Below, in pieces: positions 50,859-63,729 of a stretch of 64,000 bases of DNA. The notes under the pieces are model-generated. The model had not been told where the DNA came from. It saw only the letters and a list, made by a program, of their open reading frames with translations, and did not search any database. Source of the DNA: Elysia crispata (taxonomy: Eukaryota; Mollusca; Gastropoda; Plakobranchidae). Within the stretch, counting starts at the first letter, position 1, and the number at the start of each line of letters is the position of its first letter. The position numbers were made by a program, and so were the translations under genes. Location: assembly GCA_033675545.1 (NCBI GenBank), contig JAWDGP010000260.1, forward strand, positions 687,501 to 751,500. Reading direction: 5' to 3'.

Positions 50859-52263
50859 ATTATTTCAAAGTACATATGATATAACACAACAAATCTATTG
50901 CGCGGGCGTCTTTTGATATGAGAATACTTGAGACATGAGACAGAGATACAAACAGACAGGCAGACAGAAATATTTTTTTTGTTCTTAGTTCGTCTGTTTT
51001 TGTTTGTTTATTTTGTTATTGTTTGTTTTGTTTTTTTTTTCGTTTCGTTTTGTTTTGTTTTGTTTTTTTGTTGTTTTTTTTTTAGGGGGGGGAGGGTTTA
51101 GAGAGCAATTTTATGTTATTTCCACTTTTAAAGAGCACCAGGGGCCGTTCCTTTACACCCAAAGGTTATAATTGAGTGAAGATGTTGGAGAACTTGGAAG
51201 GCTAAGAATATGTCACACTCACATGCCCAGGCATAGATTCTAGAGAAATTGTGAGATGGAGTTTTGAAAAAAAAATAAGCAAAAGTTTCGTGAACTGATG
51301 AGAGTTAAAATTTAAACTAGAATGTGGGTTTCTAACAATAATTTCATATCCGCATATCTGTTGAAATCCACGATTTTTTTCTCCTCCATTTTTCTTGCCC
51401 CCCTCCCCCTCCCCCCTCTTTTTCGGAGGATAGGAAACAGAAAATTATAGCAGGGCATAAAAAGTAAGAGACAGCGTCTCGCATAAATTCAAGAGTGCAT
51501 ACTGGTAATCTGCTTTTAAAATATAATCTTGGGCACATGAGTTGAAATTTTGTACAGGGGTCTACTCAAAAGCAGATGCTCTTTATTTAATGCAAAACCC
51601 CTCCATTTCTATGCGACTATTTCAACTAATCTCAAGGGTATGTTTAACACAATATTTTGTTAAATTGTAACACAATTTTATTGTTGTTTATTTGTTTTTG
51701 TGTGTTATTTTATTTATTTATTATTTTGATTTTGTTTGTTTTTTGTCGTTTTTTTTTGTTTTTGTTTTTTTGTTATTGTTTTTTCATCCTTTCTTTTTTA
51801 TGAATTCATCATTCCTTCGGTGTATTAGGGTTTCGCGACTGAACACGAGGTTGGACAAGGAACCGCGGAAGTTTCCTCCTTTTTTACTTGTATTCCAGAC
51901 GGAGTCGTAATTTAGAGTTGAACTGACTTTTAGTTAAGACTAATAGAAAAAGACTCTCCAGGGCCGGGAACAGCTAATTTTAGAAGTACCTTTGCCCCAT
52001 ATTCCCAGCCTCCAGATTTTTTACACCACCGACCTTTTTTAATTAACGCCCCCTCCCCCCTTGCCTACTCCAAATATGATTCAAGTATCTTCCTTAGGCC
52101 TTTTTCCCAGCTACTTTTTTTTCTTGATCCAAAAGAATGCAATCATTTCTTTTCTCTTTGTACTCCTGTATCCGTATCACTCCTTCAATTCTCCATACTG
52201 TCTGAACGAGGGCTTTGTACTCATCCTGTTTCTTCTTTTTCATGTTACCCCCCCGCCCCCCCC

Positions 52264-52295
<32 letters not shown>

Positions 52296-55200
52296 GAGTG
52301 GATGCTTAGGATCTTGAGCATCCCCCCCCCTTTCCAAAAAAAAAAAATAAATAAATAAAAGTGCTCATGACAAAACAATAAAAAGACCATGTATCTTCAT
52401 GCCTTCTTCTATTTCATAAATGATTTTTTAAAAAGTCATGCCTTGAAAACCTTCAAAACCACAGCCAAAATTCATCAAAATGCACAGATTTGCACAATTT
52501 TTGTTTCAAAATTTTATTGGCATGTCCCCAAACATTGTTGTTCTTAACAATTTTTTTGATAGGCTAGTATTCAATATGGGAACCAAAACAAGTCTAAGAA
52601 TTGTAAAACTGCAGAGTATCTAAGGCATTTTACTTGTTTAATTCTAGTTTATGTCGCTCTCTCCTCCATAAAATTTGTCACACAGTAATTTAAGTGTGTA
52701 AGATCTTTAATATTTAGAAATTAGATTAGAAATTGATTAAGTTAGGGACAAAGCGGCTAACTCCTTTAATTTTACATGCTCTTATTTGTTCAATCTTTTG
52801 TCTCCTGTTAACACTTAAATAATCTGCAAAAAAGTTTTAGAGCATAAATCCTTATGATAATATCAAAAAGCTACCCGAGCACTCGAAGTCTTCCAGAGAG
52901 AGGTCGCACCACAGGTTAATGAGACCTGTGGGTCGCACGGTCCGGAAGAAATTGCTTTGTCGTCTGCAGTCTCCCTGCCACCGATGGGGTCAGCACTATT
53001 ATACTTTTATAGGTGAATAATTCAACCCACTGGCTATGCTGAAAAATCTGGCTAGTCTAGCAGACCCTTCATCAACAATAACAAACGGTCCTACAAAGTA
53101 GCCTGTAGGCAAATTGAAACTTAGTCACTTATTCTTGTGTATAGCATGATTTGCCGTTAATAAATTTTGAACTAACCCAAATTTTAGTATGGTAATTTGT
53201 TTTGTTTTGATAGATTTTATCTTTATGGCAAAGATATGCATAAATCCCCTGATCCTGAACAAGGTGTCATCAACGTTTATAAGGTAGGCCCAAGTCGCAA
53301 CGTATGATTTATTCGAGCTTATGAAAATTCCAATTTAGAAGCTAGTCTAGATCTAGATTTACATAGAATAACAAATCATTAAATGGTTGGATAAAATGCA
53401 CAATCAACGGTCCATTTTATGATCAAATGAAGGTCAAAGTGAATTACGTTCTTTAAACAAAGCAAGCAGGGTAGTTAAAGGGGAGCTAGATCTAGATCTT
53501 TAGGCATTTGCAGTGGCGGTTTAATAATAACTACGTTAGCCACCTAGAGACCGAGATTCAAAGAAATGGAAACTTATTAGATATCTAAATCTTGATAATA
53601 TTGAAATAAAGGTGTCATTTTAAACTTGCAATCAATTATTCAATATGCCTTGCAGTTGCAAAATTACAGAACTAAAACCAAATCACTGAAGACTAGCACA
53701 CCAACACCAGTTTACGAAGTTTGGTCGACAGTGTTGAAAAATTTATAGCAGATTTTACATTGCCACTAACCAACATGGGTCTGTCAACCAAAAGTTATGG
53801 TCACCCTATTCTGCTGGACCGTTTGCCCTTTGAATACTACTCATTGAGGAATTATTTCGGTCAGAGTTCAATATTGATTATTACCATGCAAAAACTGTTT
53901 AACAACCATAAATGCAGCTTTTAGGCCCATTAGTTCATTTTTTAAGTACACTCGTGCACTAGGGCATTAGGAATAAATTACTTGTCAGATAAGGCAAACA
54001 AGCATATAGTTATTGTTAGAATTGGGGCCTGCACCTGCATGAGTCTTGAGTGCCTACTGACATCACTGAGGTGGGCCGGTAACAGGCTCTGTGGCTGAGA
54101 CTTGCAGGTAGTCAACTTCTGCCCAGATTTCATTGCAGTGTTGATCACATGTCATGATGTTGTTCACACTGATCAGTCAGTTCTAAGCCAAGTTTAGATC
54201 TTCCCGTCTCTCACTAGATACTAATACATTTATGCACCATGCTGTGCAGCCTCTCACAGAGCTATCATGTACTATTTTTAGATCAAGTTAGCCTAGGTTT
54301 CTTGACAAATTTTCCTCTTTTTTCTTTATTAATACTAGGCGTAATTCTGCAATGTTCTTGGAGCAGAGGGAATTCAATGAAGAGTAGTTTCTACTTCTAG
54401 TCTAGGTGGAGGTACTGCATTAAAAGAAAACGGTTACTACTTTGTTACTTTCTAAAAATTTACGACCACGAAGCAATCCTGAGGGTGACATGATTATTAT
54501 CCAATTACACATACATCTAATATGCTGAAAATTTTGCTTTTCGATATCCCAAAGCTCCTTTGTAATTTGTCTTGCCACTTGTAAGTGCTACCTCCTAGTT
54601 TTCAAATGATGCACGATTTTTCCGGTGGTTATGAATGGTACATTTGCACAGAGCAAGAAAGGCTTGTGCGATCTGTCTAAACAAGCTAGGCGTAATCTGC
54701 ATACTAGATTTAGGCTTAGTTTTTTATAATCTGACATCTGAAGTTGTAAATATAAGAATGCTTTGGGCATAACATATATTGTAATACAATATTGTGCAAG
54801 TAATTTCATGGTAATCAGTGTTTTATTTTAATCAATAATTATTGCTCATATTGTGGCTGCTGTGAAGCCCAGAAGGTTTTCACATCTTGTAACAGACGGT
54901 GCTCTCACCCTAGGTTGCTGTGAGAATAGGCAGTTAAGAGGATAGTCATCAGAGAAATTATCACCTAGGGAAAGATAGTTACACTCAGACAAGATTATTT
55001 TTAACCTATTGTGTTGGCACGGTGGAAGGTTAGAAATGTTTTGTTTGTAGTAGGAGTTTGGAGATAACACCACTAATTACTGCCTTCAAATTGCTCTCTG
55101 AATTGCGGGTACCTGTTTGAGCTGTCTAGCAAATCAGCGAAAAGTGCAGTCTCCTCCTAACTCTACTGATTGTGCATCACCAGAGGATCTCAAAATTACA

Positions 55201-57013
55201 ACTTTTACCTGATTTCACATTACAATATCTCAACCCTTTTTTATTCAAAACGTGCTGTGCTTGAAATCATTGGATGTTTGTCTTGTAATGTAAGTGAATT
55301 TTCCCATAATCAGATTATTATTTCCCTTCTAGTTCTGCACCACTTACACATGACCCCGTTTCCTCCTTCCTTTGTTACTTCCCATCTACTTTTCATAGAC
55401 AAATCTTCTTCTTATTTGATATCACTTTTCTATTTTCGCTTTCCTTGTGACGTCCTGATTTCCTCTCGCTGGTACCAGGAACTCCCTCTCCACCTTAGCA
55501 CAATTTCCTTCCCTTTACCCCTGCTTTTTTCTGAACTACTTTTTCTTCCCTTTGCCTAGATCTCTCCATTTTAGTTTTCTACTATATTTCTTGTCTTCAA
55601 CAAGATCTCATCCTTCCGTTGCTTTTCCCCTTCTTCCCCCTCTTCTGTGTCGCTCTGAAGATGTAAGTTCAAAGAGAAAAAAAAATCATTGCTTGAGATC
55701 TTATGTTTTAATTATTTTCCATGACAATCCTTATACCTACTGGGGGGAGGTACTTCCAAGCAAGGATAAACGTGGTTAGATAAATCCCTAGATAAACCAG
55801 CTAGACCTCGAACCAGGACTTTTTTATTGTTAGTCCTAAGCTTCAGCTCTGAGTTATTAGGGGTTCAAACCATCAGAGGTATTTCTCTAATATTCTCTAG
55901 CTCTTTCTTCACCCATGTACTAACTGATTTAGTAATTTAAGAATCTTACTGAGCTAAATTTGACCCAGGTAGTTTCAGCTGTTATTAGCAGTCTTAATTT
56001 GTTGAGGTAGGAGGGGCAGAATTTGTTTGCATTTAGCCTCAGGTATTGCAAATGTTGCGAGATGTACTGTTCTAAGCAAAAGCTTCGGATGGAGGGAGAG
56101 GAGTGCTGCTCTTGCTCACAATAGCCATAGGGAATTAAAGGCTTGGGCATCCAGTGAAAAATGTTGTCTAGAGGGATTCAGGGATTGGCAGAGCTTGTTT
56201 GTTTAAAGAATTATCAGTACATGCGGTGTTCACATGTGAATTGTTATCAAAATGTATCGTTGTATCTACAAATGCAGTGGAAAGAGTATTTTATAAAGCG
56301 ATGGTCAGTTTTCATTCTTGTGAACCCAATATTCTTTGTTTGCTTGAGGACAGAACGTTTGACAAATGAATGTGGTTTAATTGAGTGGGTCAGAAAAAAG
56401 TTAGAGATAACAAAGAAGCTAAGAGGTTCTGCAGGATAATACTGATGGAATTGAAAAATTTTTAATTTCAAGGGTTCCATGTGCTATCTAATTATGCTCA
56501 GTTGTACTTTGTAGGTGCTTAATATTGTGTCTATACTGAAAGATATAAATTGCCTTCACATCTGAGTTTCATCATGATGGCTTAGATAACTTTAATCCTA
56601 ATTATGCATCCTTGCAGCCTTACATTTATCTCATCCACTGCCATAAAATCATATTTTTTTTTCCTTAGTTTTTTCTATGCCAATCTAGTTTTTTGTTTTG
56701 TTTTGTTTTTTACTGAAAGTAAAAGGTGAAAATATGTTTCTCTCACTTTATTGATTCATTGAAAGGGCATGGCTCAACCTGATTTGCATACTTCCTTTTG
56801 ACAGGGAAGGGTTTTGGCTTCAACCTCCAAGCAATCAGCACTTATGGTCTTTTATAAAACTTAAGTTACTTACTATCTTTTCTAGCTTTTACTTGCAATA
56901 CAAATTAAAATATTTAAAATTCGTGTTCTTATTGCAAGGCAGATCTCAGGTGAGATTCTGTAGATCTTACTCTCCTTATTTTTTTATTTTTCTCATCTCG
57001 GTGCAGGTGAGGG
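50859..57013. other. Head-to-head region between R3HCC1 and the ankyrin gene
   Basis: About 6 kb with T-rich and C/A homopolymer tracts (51000-51090, 52248-52347), a GC-richer patch near 52870-53000 and CTAGATCTAGAT motifs near 53345 and 53488. No exon chain found. A 5' non-coding exon of the ankyrin gene probably lies here, because its ATG exon is preceded by a good acceptor. Confidence 0.5.
52248..52347. repeat. Two poly-C / poly-A tracts
   Basis: 17 mostly C followed by about 29 A, then 30 bp later 10 C, a short TTTCC and 11 A. Low complexity. Confidence 0.9.
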
Positions 57014-60000
57014 TCTAAAAGTCATTAATACTGAATCTTAGTAAGATGGGAAACTCAAGGTCAAGCAAAAATTGTGCTGTGTCTATGGCAATGGGAATGC
57101 CGCAGCGTGAAAGAGAACTTCATGTAGCAGTCATAAACAACAATACCCCAGATGTTATTTCTGTTCTGAAACAAGGTGTGGATATAAATTATCCATGGAG
57201 CAACCCTGCAGTGCCAAGTATTAAAGACAGCACAACTCCTCTTATTGCTGCAGTTTCATTGAATCATGTTGAAATTGTCATGGTATGTTAACTTGTATAC
57301 TTTCTTTTAACATATGTAATTGTGGTTTTCTATTTGATATCTTTCTTAGTTTGAACGTGGAGATTTAAATGACTCACGCGGGTTAATTTTTTTTTTTTTT
57401 TTTTAAGAGTACTAAGTTTTCAATATTACCGTTTTGTTGACCTGTTTCAAGGAATAAGAGTTATGTTGCGTTATCTTTTTTTTTAGAGTGAAATCTAAAT
57501 ATTTATGTGTTAAGTCAAAGGCCTGAACAAAATTTATCTATTACGAATAATCTTTACAAGTTTTTGTTATCCCTTGCATAGAGTTTTGTCTACCTTGGCA
57601 GATTAGGCATGAATTTTTTAAAGCCCACATATTTGCACAGAAGTGCAGATGATCAATCACTGGTTTAATGAGAAGTTGATCCGTAACTCTGGTCCATGCT
57701 ATATGTTAAGTCATTCCTTGCTTTAGATTTGTGTTAGGTAGCAACTGATTTAGACTATGTACCCGAAGTTTTAAACTGCATCTGGTCCCTCTTAAAAAAT
57801 TTCTTCAGTCTTATCTCATCAGTGATCAAGTCTCTTTTCTCTTTGCTTACTGCCTTTTAGCACCAGTTTCACATAGATGATTCCAATACTTTACAGTCAT
57901 TCTGAATTTTGCCAAGTACTTCATAGCTTTTGAGACATTCTTTGGTGTCATTTATTATGGTTACATGAGTCTATTACTTACATGCTTTGCTGCTGTACTT
58001 CTCCTTCAAGATGGATTAAAATGGGAGTTTATTTTTTATTTGTGACAGTAGATTGTTTTATCTGTGATGACCGGACCCTTTTTTTTAATTTATTAATTTT
58101 AGCTTCCAATGACAAAAAGTTTTTGACATCAAGTAATATTGTTTCATAAAGGAGCTCCACAACAGAAATTTTTTTTGTGTAATCTTTTGGGGGTTTTTTT
58201 TTGGCCAGTTCTAGTGTCATAAAATTATTAAATATGCCATGCTGTTTTGGGAAGCATATTGGAGATGTTTCATTACTTGATAATCGTTTTAACAGATAAA
58301 AAAATTGACATCCTGAAAATTTAATGAACTTTTTGCAGCTACATGTACTAGGCTTAAATCATATCACGATAGCTCCTGGAGTAAAATCATAGAAATTGAA
58401 TTAGGTTTTACATTCTCTCTTTACAGATCCTTATCCGCAATGGTGCTTCAATTAACAGGACAGACAAGTATGGTTGCACACCATTATATAAAGCTGCATT
58501 TCATGGAAGGGTGACTTTGGTTGATATGCTCCTGAAAGAAGGTGGGCCTGTGGTACTTCGCTCATTATATATAGTTTTTTTGATTTAAAGTCTGAAAAAC
58601 ATTTGGGAACTGTCAATTTTAAAATGTTTTTTTACTCAAAGACTGTTTTACAGATTTAAAAGAAATAGTGATTTTGTAGGTAAACTGTCATAATGCCATC
58701 ATAAATACATGTATAATCATATATGTTTATATGCACACACACACAGTAAAATCTGACTATAGCGGCACCTGCTGCAGAGAGACCCCAGGATCCTGTTTAA
58801 CCTTTGTAAGCTCTATTACCAGTGCTTGGGTTTAGGGGGACCAGGAAAGGCCCAAACTAAAAGTTCTACCTGTGCCTGGGGGAAGAGGACTGAGGGATTG
58901 GAGGCTGTAGGTAGGCTACAAACAGGCAGTCATAGATGCTGCATTGTACAATTGACCAGTTCAGTGATGAATGGGGTGCAGCAAGAGGGCAGAATGAGAT
59001 GGAGAGAAGTCAAGGTCTAGATAGCCCCTGATCTCCCAACTCCCTTCTCTCAGGGAGGCATACTGATACAGATTGCACAATCTTTCCCACTATATCAAAG
59101 TTCTGGCCGTTGCTTGCCTCATAAAATAGTTTACATATGCAGTCTTTGTCTTATGCTTAGTCTAGACTTTTGTATATATGATCTGTGGGTAGGCCAAAAA
59201 GTACTGGTAACAGAAGAGGATAGCATTACATACATTGGACTACACTTGTTTTGAAGTCAGATGGGTTTATCTTTGTTTATGTTGATCTAAAAATTCAGTA
59301 TGACAACTGGCAAATGTAATTGCTCCTAGCCCATGAGACAATGTGAGGGAGGAAGGGGGAATTTAAAAAAGAACCTTAAATCTATATGTAACCAGACCTA
59401 GCTGGGTGGATTCCCTAAACTAACTTAGTTACTACAACAATAGGACCCACTAGTCTAGTTTTCTATAGAAGCTCAGTGCTTCTTCCTACTCTAAGTAATT
59501 ACAGGCCCTGATTGGTTATGGTAGCGTGCCTAGCAGCCGTGCAATACTAAAGAGTTCACACTCTTGGGTTCTTGAGTATCAGTGGAGTACTAAGGCCACT
59601 GTTCCCTAACTAATATGAGTGGGTGTCGAGACTTGACAAGAACAGAATAGCTACACTCCAGAAAAGGAAGAACACAAAAGGGAAGAAGTTAAAGTTACCA
59701 CCTATAATATGTTTATTCCACGAATACTCAATTATTAATGAATTAAGGCAATTCTCAAAGAATAAAATAAAAAATACAAAGATGATCCAAAAGCAATTAG
59801 GCAATAAAGGGTACTAACAAATGGTCAGAATGATAAGCGCCAAGCAGATACTCGAGATAAAGTGCTGATATTATACTAAGATCAGATACTAAAACAAAAT
59901 GGCCAGAATACTAAGTAGAAGATACTAACAAAATGGTCAGAACAGAAGATACTAAGAACTAAACAAAATGCCCAATAAAAATGTCTAATACTAGATCTAG

Positions 60001-63000
60001 ATTAGATTCTAGATCTAGTCAAAATGCCCAATAGTCAAAATACCTAATAGTCAAAATACCTAATAAAAATGCCTTAGACTGTCAAAATGGTCAGAATAAA
60101 AATACCTAATAAAAATGCCTGAGACTAGTCAAAATGCCTAATAAAAATGCCCAATAGTCAGCCAACGCCCCGAGTCAAGGTGATAATCACGTAGAATTAA
60201 AACAAATGATAATCCAACACAAGTAGCTTTCACAATAGTTCAATAATATCCACAATAACTTCTCACTAAAATTCCAAACAATACTACTAGTACTATCCAA
60301 CGTGGCCTCCAGATACTCCAAAAAGATACTGACAAGGAGTCTTTCCGAGCTCTACAATTTATAGTACAAGCTCAGTCGGCAAGGCCCCCGGTCAAAGACT
60401 TCCCTGGTTTCCCAGTTCGTCCCTAGAACAAGGGCCAATGCCGACCGAGGAAAATCTACTCCGTCGAACGGAACAACCCGTTTCCCCAACTAAAACATCA
60501 CCCGACCGAGATCATAGAATCAACGGAAGCCATCGTTACAAACTTACATCTACGTACGATTCTAGCATCTCCCGATCAAAGTACGTCCAAAGCCAACCGA
60601 AGAAAAGCTTCTCTGGCCAGCTGGACAGGAATAAAAGAACAAAGTATCTTCCGAATTATAGAATAAACCACTAGAGGGGCGAAGACTAGTTTCCCGCCAT
60701 TAAACTAAGTATACTAACAAGCTAGAAGCGCACGTGGCTCCACGCACAAGCTCATAATTGACACAATAAAGATCTGTTCTAAAGGCCTAGTGCTACTGCC
60801 ACAAATAAATAAAAGATCTATACCAGCCTCCCTACATATAAACTATAATAAAAATCTAAAATAAAAAGCACAAAAAACATTGAACCAAAGTTCTCTAGGC
60901 CTATGGGTCTTGTTACATTTATTGATATGCAAGGGAGGTAATCAGTCATGTGAATTTTTTTTCAGAAATTCCCCTTTGCACTCCTATAACAGGAACTTGC
61001 TTTCAGGGAGATTTTTCTACTAGTACTAAAATTTCCTCTATATTCATGTTCTACTTTATACCTTACATTGATGTATTTGTTGTTCTTATCTTAATTAAAG
61101 AAATTATATTCTTCTTTACAAATGAAAAATTTTTAATTAAACTTACTTCATCAACTTTTTTTTTTTATAAGCACAAGTGATGCTGATGTGAATTGATTTT
61201 CATAATCTTAAGACCCAGCTAATGCAATGATTAGGGAGATACCTTCTTTTTTTTTTAAATATAATGTGCAAAGTTTTTTTTAAGAGAATAGTCATATAAA
61301 ACTTGTGAAATCAAATTATTCCTCAATGAAAAGGATCTGAGCAAGTGAAATATATTTTATAGCTTAATCAAGTGCAAAATGAACATTTTTTATTATCCTT
61401 ATTGTGTTCATCTATTTTTATTTCCATGTAAATAATTGAATAAAACGTTGGGATATTTTTTTTTGTAATATATTTAAGGTCACTTCAAATACAACTGCTT
61501 GTGCCGACATACCATTCATGAGATGTCTTATTTTTCTTAGTTGTCATTTGTGAGTTTAATTGCCATAATATTCAGTGAACAAAATTAAGTTTGCTTTCTC
61601 ATGTGAGTTTGTCTTTAATAATTTTAGTGATGAAATTTTGGCATTTATTTGTCAGCATCATTTAACAAAAGGTTAGTTAGTATCAATGTATTGAATTTCT
61701 GTTTCAAGTTGATGTGATGTGAAATATCTAGGTGCACAGCCAGAAAAGAAAAGACTCTCAGCTATATCGTCTTAATAGTTTCACTCTTGTGTTTACAGCA
61801 TGTTAATGTTTTTGACAAGAGCATGTTTTTAAAAAATCAAAAACTAAAGCTTATAGAGTACTGCGAACAACTCACTCTCTATCTGTCTCTACACCTTGAT
61901 CTAGACTGTACTTTATCCCCTTTTTCTTTGTTCTTCATCAGGTGCGGAAGTTGATAAAGCTGACAAAGAAAACCAAACTCCTCTTTACATTTGTGTTCAA
62001 AATGCTATTGTTCATTCAAGTTATGCTACTGTAATGCGCTTGCTGGCAGCAGGAGCCTCAGTAAATATGTAAGTGACTGCAGAGTTAAACGTTACATTAG
62101 GAGACTAGATATATTTCATTTGCTCCCTATAAAAATTAAGGCAGTTCTATGTTAGACTTTTGAATTAGACATTATTTATTTTTATTGCAAACAGATATTG
62201 CTTTTTCCTTAAATATACTTCATTTTTGAATGAAAGGAGATTTGAACATATATAAAAAAAAAATGTAGAAATCATTTTCCTTCGTATATTAAGTGATTAA
62301 CTTCTTTACCTTCTAATACCTAGTAGAGCAATAGAAAATGGTAAGCCTCAGTCTAGATGCATATTGATCTCAAGATCAATAGCATAAGACCATTCAGTGG
62401 GCTAGAAATTAAAGGTTATGTGCAGAAAAAAAAACTTTGTGTCTAAGTTTTTTCTTCTAAATAAGTTCCTAAGAAAATGTTCACACATATAGTAAATAAG
62501 TTGTAGTTCAAATCTTTCGGTTTATTACCACGTGCATTTTTTTTAGTTATTATTTGGTTTAAAATTAAACCATATTTAATTTGAAAACAATAGGGTTGAC
62601 AATTCAATTTTTTTGGTCTTTGATAATTTAGATGCGCCTTTTGTTAAGTCTCTTGTCCTTATATTATTTGGATAATTGGAATATTAAGACCTTTCTCATA
62701 TTCAAATGGCATTATCCTCTTTCATAATTTGGAAAGATCAATGTAAAACACTGAGATTTAAAAGAAAGTTTTATTTTCCATTTGTGGACTATTTTAAGAG
62801 CATGCAATAAGCATGTAATAGTAATGTGAAGAGTAAAAGGCCATATATTTAGCATTGAAACAGTATATGGGAATAACACATTCTATGGGACTTTCTGTTT
62901 TTTCTTGATGTCCTTAGCCCAGATCGATATGGCAGGGTGCCTCTACATGGAGCAGCTCACTGGAAGTTAAAAGAATTGATTCGTGTGCTGTTGGAATCAA

Positions 63001-63116
63001 ATAGCCATGTGAATGCTGTGGATAACAAAGGCCGCACACCTCTCTATGTATGTGTGGCATCTTTGAGCACTGGGCTGTATAAAGAAGATCTCAAGTATCA
63101 AGTACCATGCATCAAG
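57014..63116 (+). CDS. Ankyrin-repeat protein with N-myristoylation signal (5' part; first 226 aa)
   Basis: Coding exons seen: 57046-57282, 58427-58541, 61942-62068, 62918-63116; phases 0, 1, 2, 0 chain correctly. A splice acceptor (TCGGTGCAG) at about 57005-57013 precedes the ATG, so this exon starts with a short 5' UTR. The N-terminus MGNSRSSK fits the MGxxxS N-myristoylation pattern, implying membrane attachment. From about residue 20 on the protein is ankyrin repeats: RELHVAVINNNTPDVISVLK, TTPLIAAVSLNHVEIVMILI, GCTPLYKAAFHGRVTLVDML, QTPLYICVQNA, GRVPLHGAAHW and GRTPLYVCVAS. The last exon ends phase 0 with a GT donor; the rest lies outside the window. The family beyond ankyrin repeats is not recognised; an ASB-type protein is possible but no SOCS box is visible. 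Introns 2 and 4 carry LTR material. Confidence 0.85.
59387..60917. mobile_element. Candidate solo LTR (1.5 kb) in ankyrin intron 2
   Basis: The segment starts TGTAACCAGACC and ends GGTCTTGTTACA, an imperfect inverted pair with the TG...CA ends of LTRs. Read on the plus strand it has a TATA-like TTTATAG at 60358 and AATAAA at 60765, in promoter-then-polyA order. Its base composition is richer in GC and in CCGA/CGG motifs than the surrounding intron. No clear target-site duplication is seen, and no second copy is in the window. Confidence 0.45.
59930..60165 (+). repeat. Degenerate tandem repeat inside the candidate LTR
   Basis: Short units based on AGTCAAAATGCC and AATAAAAATGCC recur about 12 times with variants (ACC for GCC, GGTCAGAAT). 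A CTAGATCTAG palindromic cluster sits among them near 59990-60020. Confidence 0.75.
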
Positions 63117-63437
63117 GTGATGTTAAAAATCAGGTTCTCTGGCATTTTTTGTTTGATACTTAGTTACATAAAGTATGTCAAAACACTGTCTACTTGTTTT
63201 GTGGAAGAGATAAAAAAGACTTGAAAATATATTGTCTTACTTGGCATCTTTTTTTTATGCCAATAAGTCCCTGAGTTTTAGAAGCCCACTCCTGCCGGTT
63301 TTGGGCTCTTGAACAAGCTTTTTCTTACAGCTGGGAATTATTCTCTTGAGTTAAGAGTGGTTTTCCAGATTAAATAGTAGCTTAAGAGTAGAGAAGGTTT
63401 TCTTCCAATTATTCGAATGTAAAGCTAGCTATTGTTG

Positions 63438-63662
63438 TGTTAGGACTATTATATCATGGACAATATTAAAGACTAACCTGTGATGAATTTTTACATCCGA
63501 GGTTGTGAAGAGAACTCACCACAGAAGCGTTGAGGGGACTAAGAGCTTACATTCTCAGTTCAGATTTAGATCTTGACACCGTCAGATGACATGTTAATAA
63601 TTCATTAACAAGAAAACCCCAAGGTTTATCGTATGTCTTGTATTGTGTGGGTAAGTGCTACA
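63438..63662 (+). mobile_element. 5' LTR of a Ty3/gypsy-like element (approximate left edge)
   Basis: The right edge (...GCTACA) is fixed by the adjoining primer binding site. The left edge is placed at the first TGT fitting a TG...CA terminus and is uncertain by tens of bases. About 225 bp. It lies downstream of ankyrin exon 4, same strand. Confidence 0.55.
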
Positions 63663-63663
63663 T

Positions 63664-63681
63664 TGGTGACCCCCACGTGAT
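63664..63681 (+). other. Primer binding site complementary to tRNA-Trp
   Basis: TGGTGACCCCCACGTGAT starts with TGG and matches the complement of the 3' end of metazoan tRNA-Trp (as I recall it) at 17 of 18 positions. It lies one base past the LTR end, where minus-strand DNA synthesis of a retrotransposon is primed. Confidence 0.65.
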
Positions 63682-63729
63682 AGTTGATCTGGTTTTTTTT
63701 AGATTTAGTTTTAAGCCTCTGACATTGCA

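Noticed and set aside
52870..53000. GC-richer patch that looked like a LINE remnant
   Set aside because: No RT, endonuclease or RNase H motif seen in any frame; left as unexplained.
60438..60674. 78-codon plus-strand open frame
   Set aside because: Lies inside the candidate LTR between TATA and polyA signals; no domain, likely incidental.
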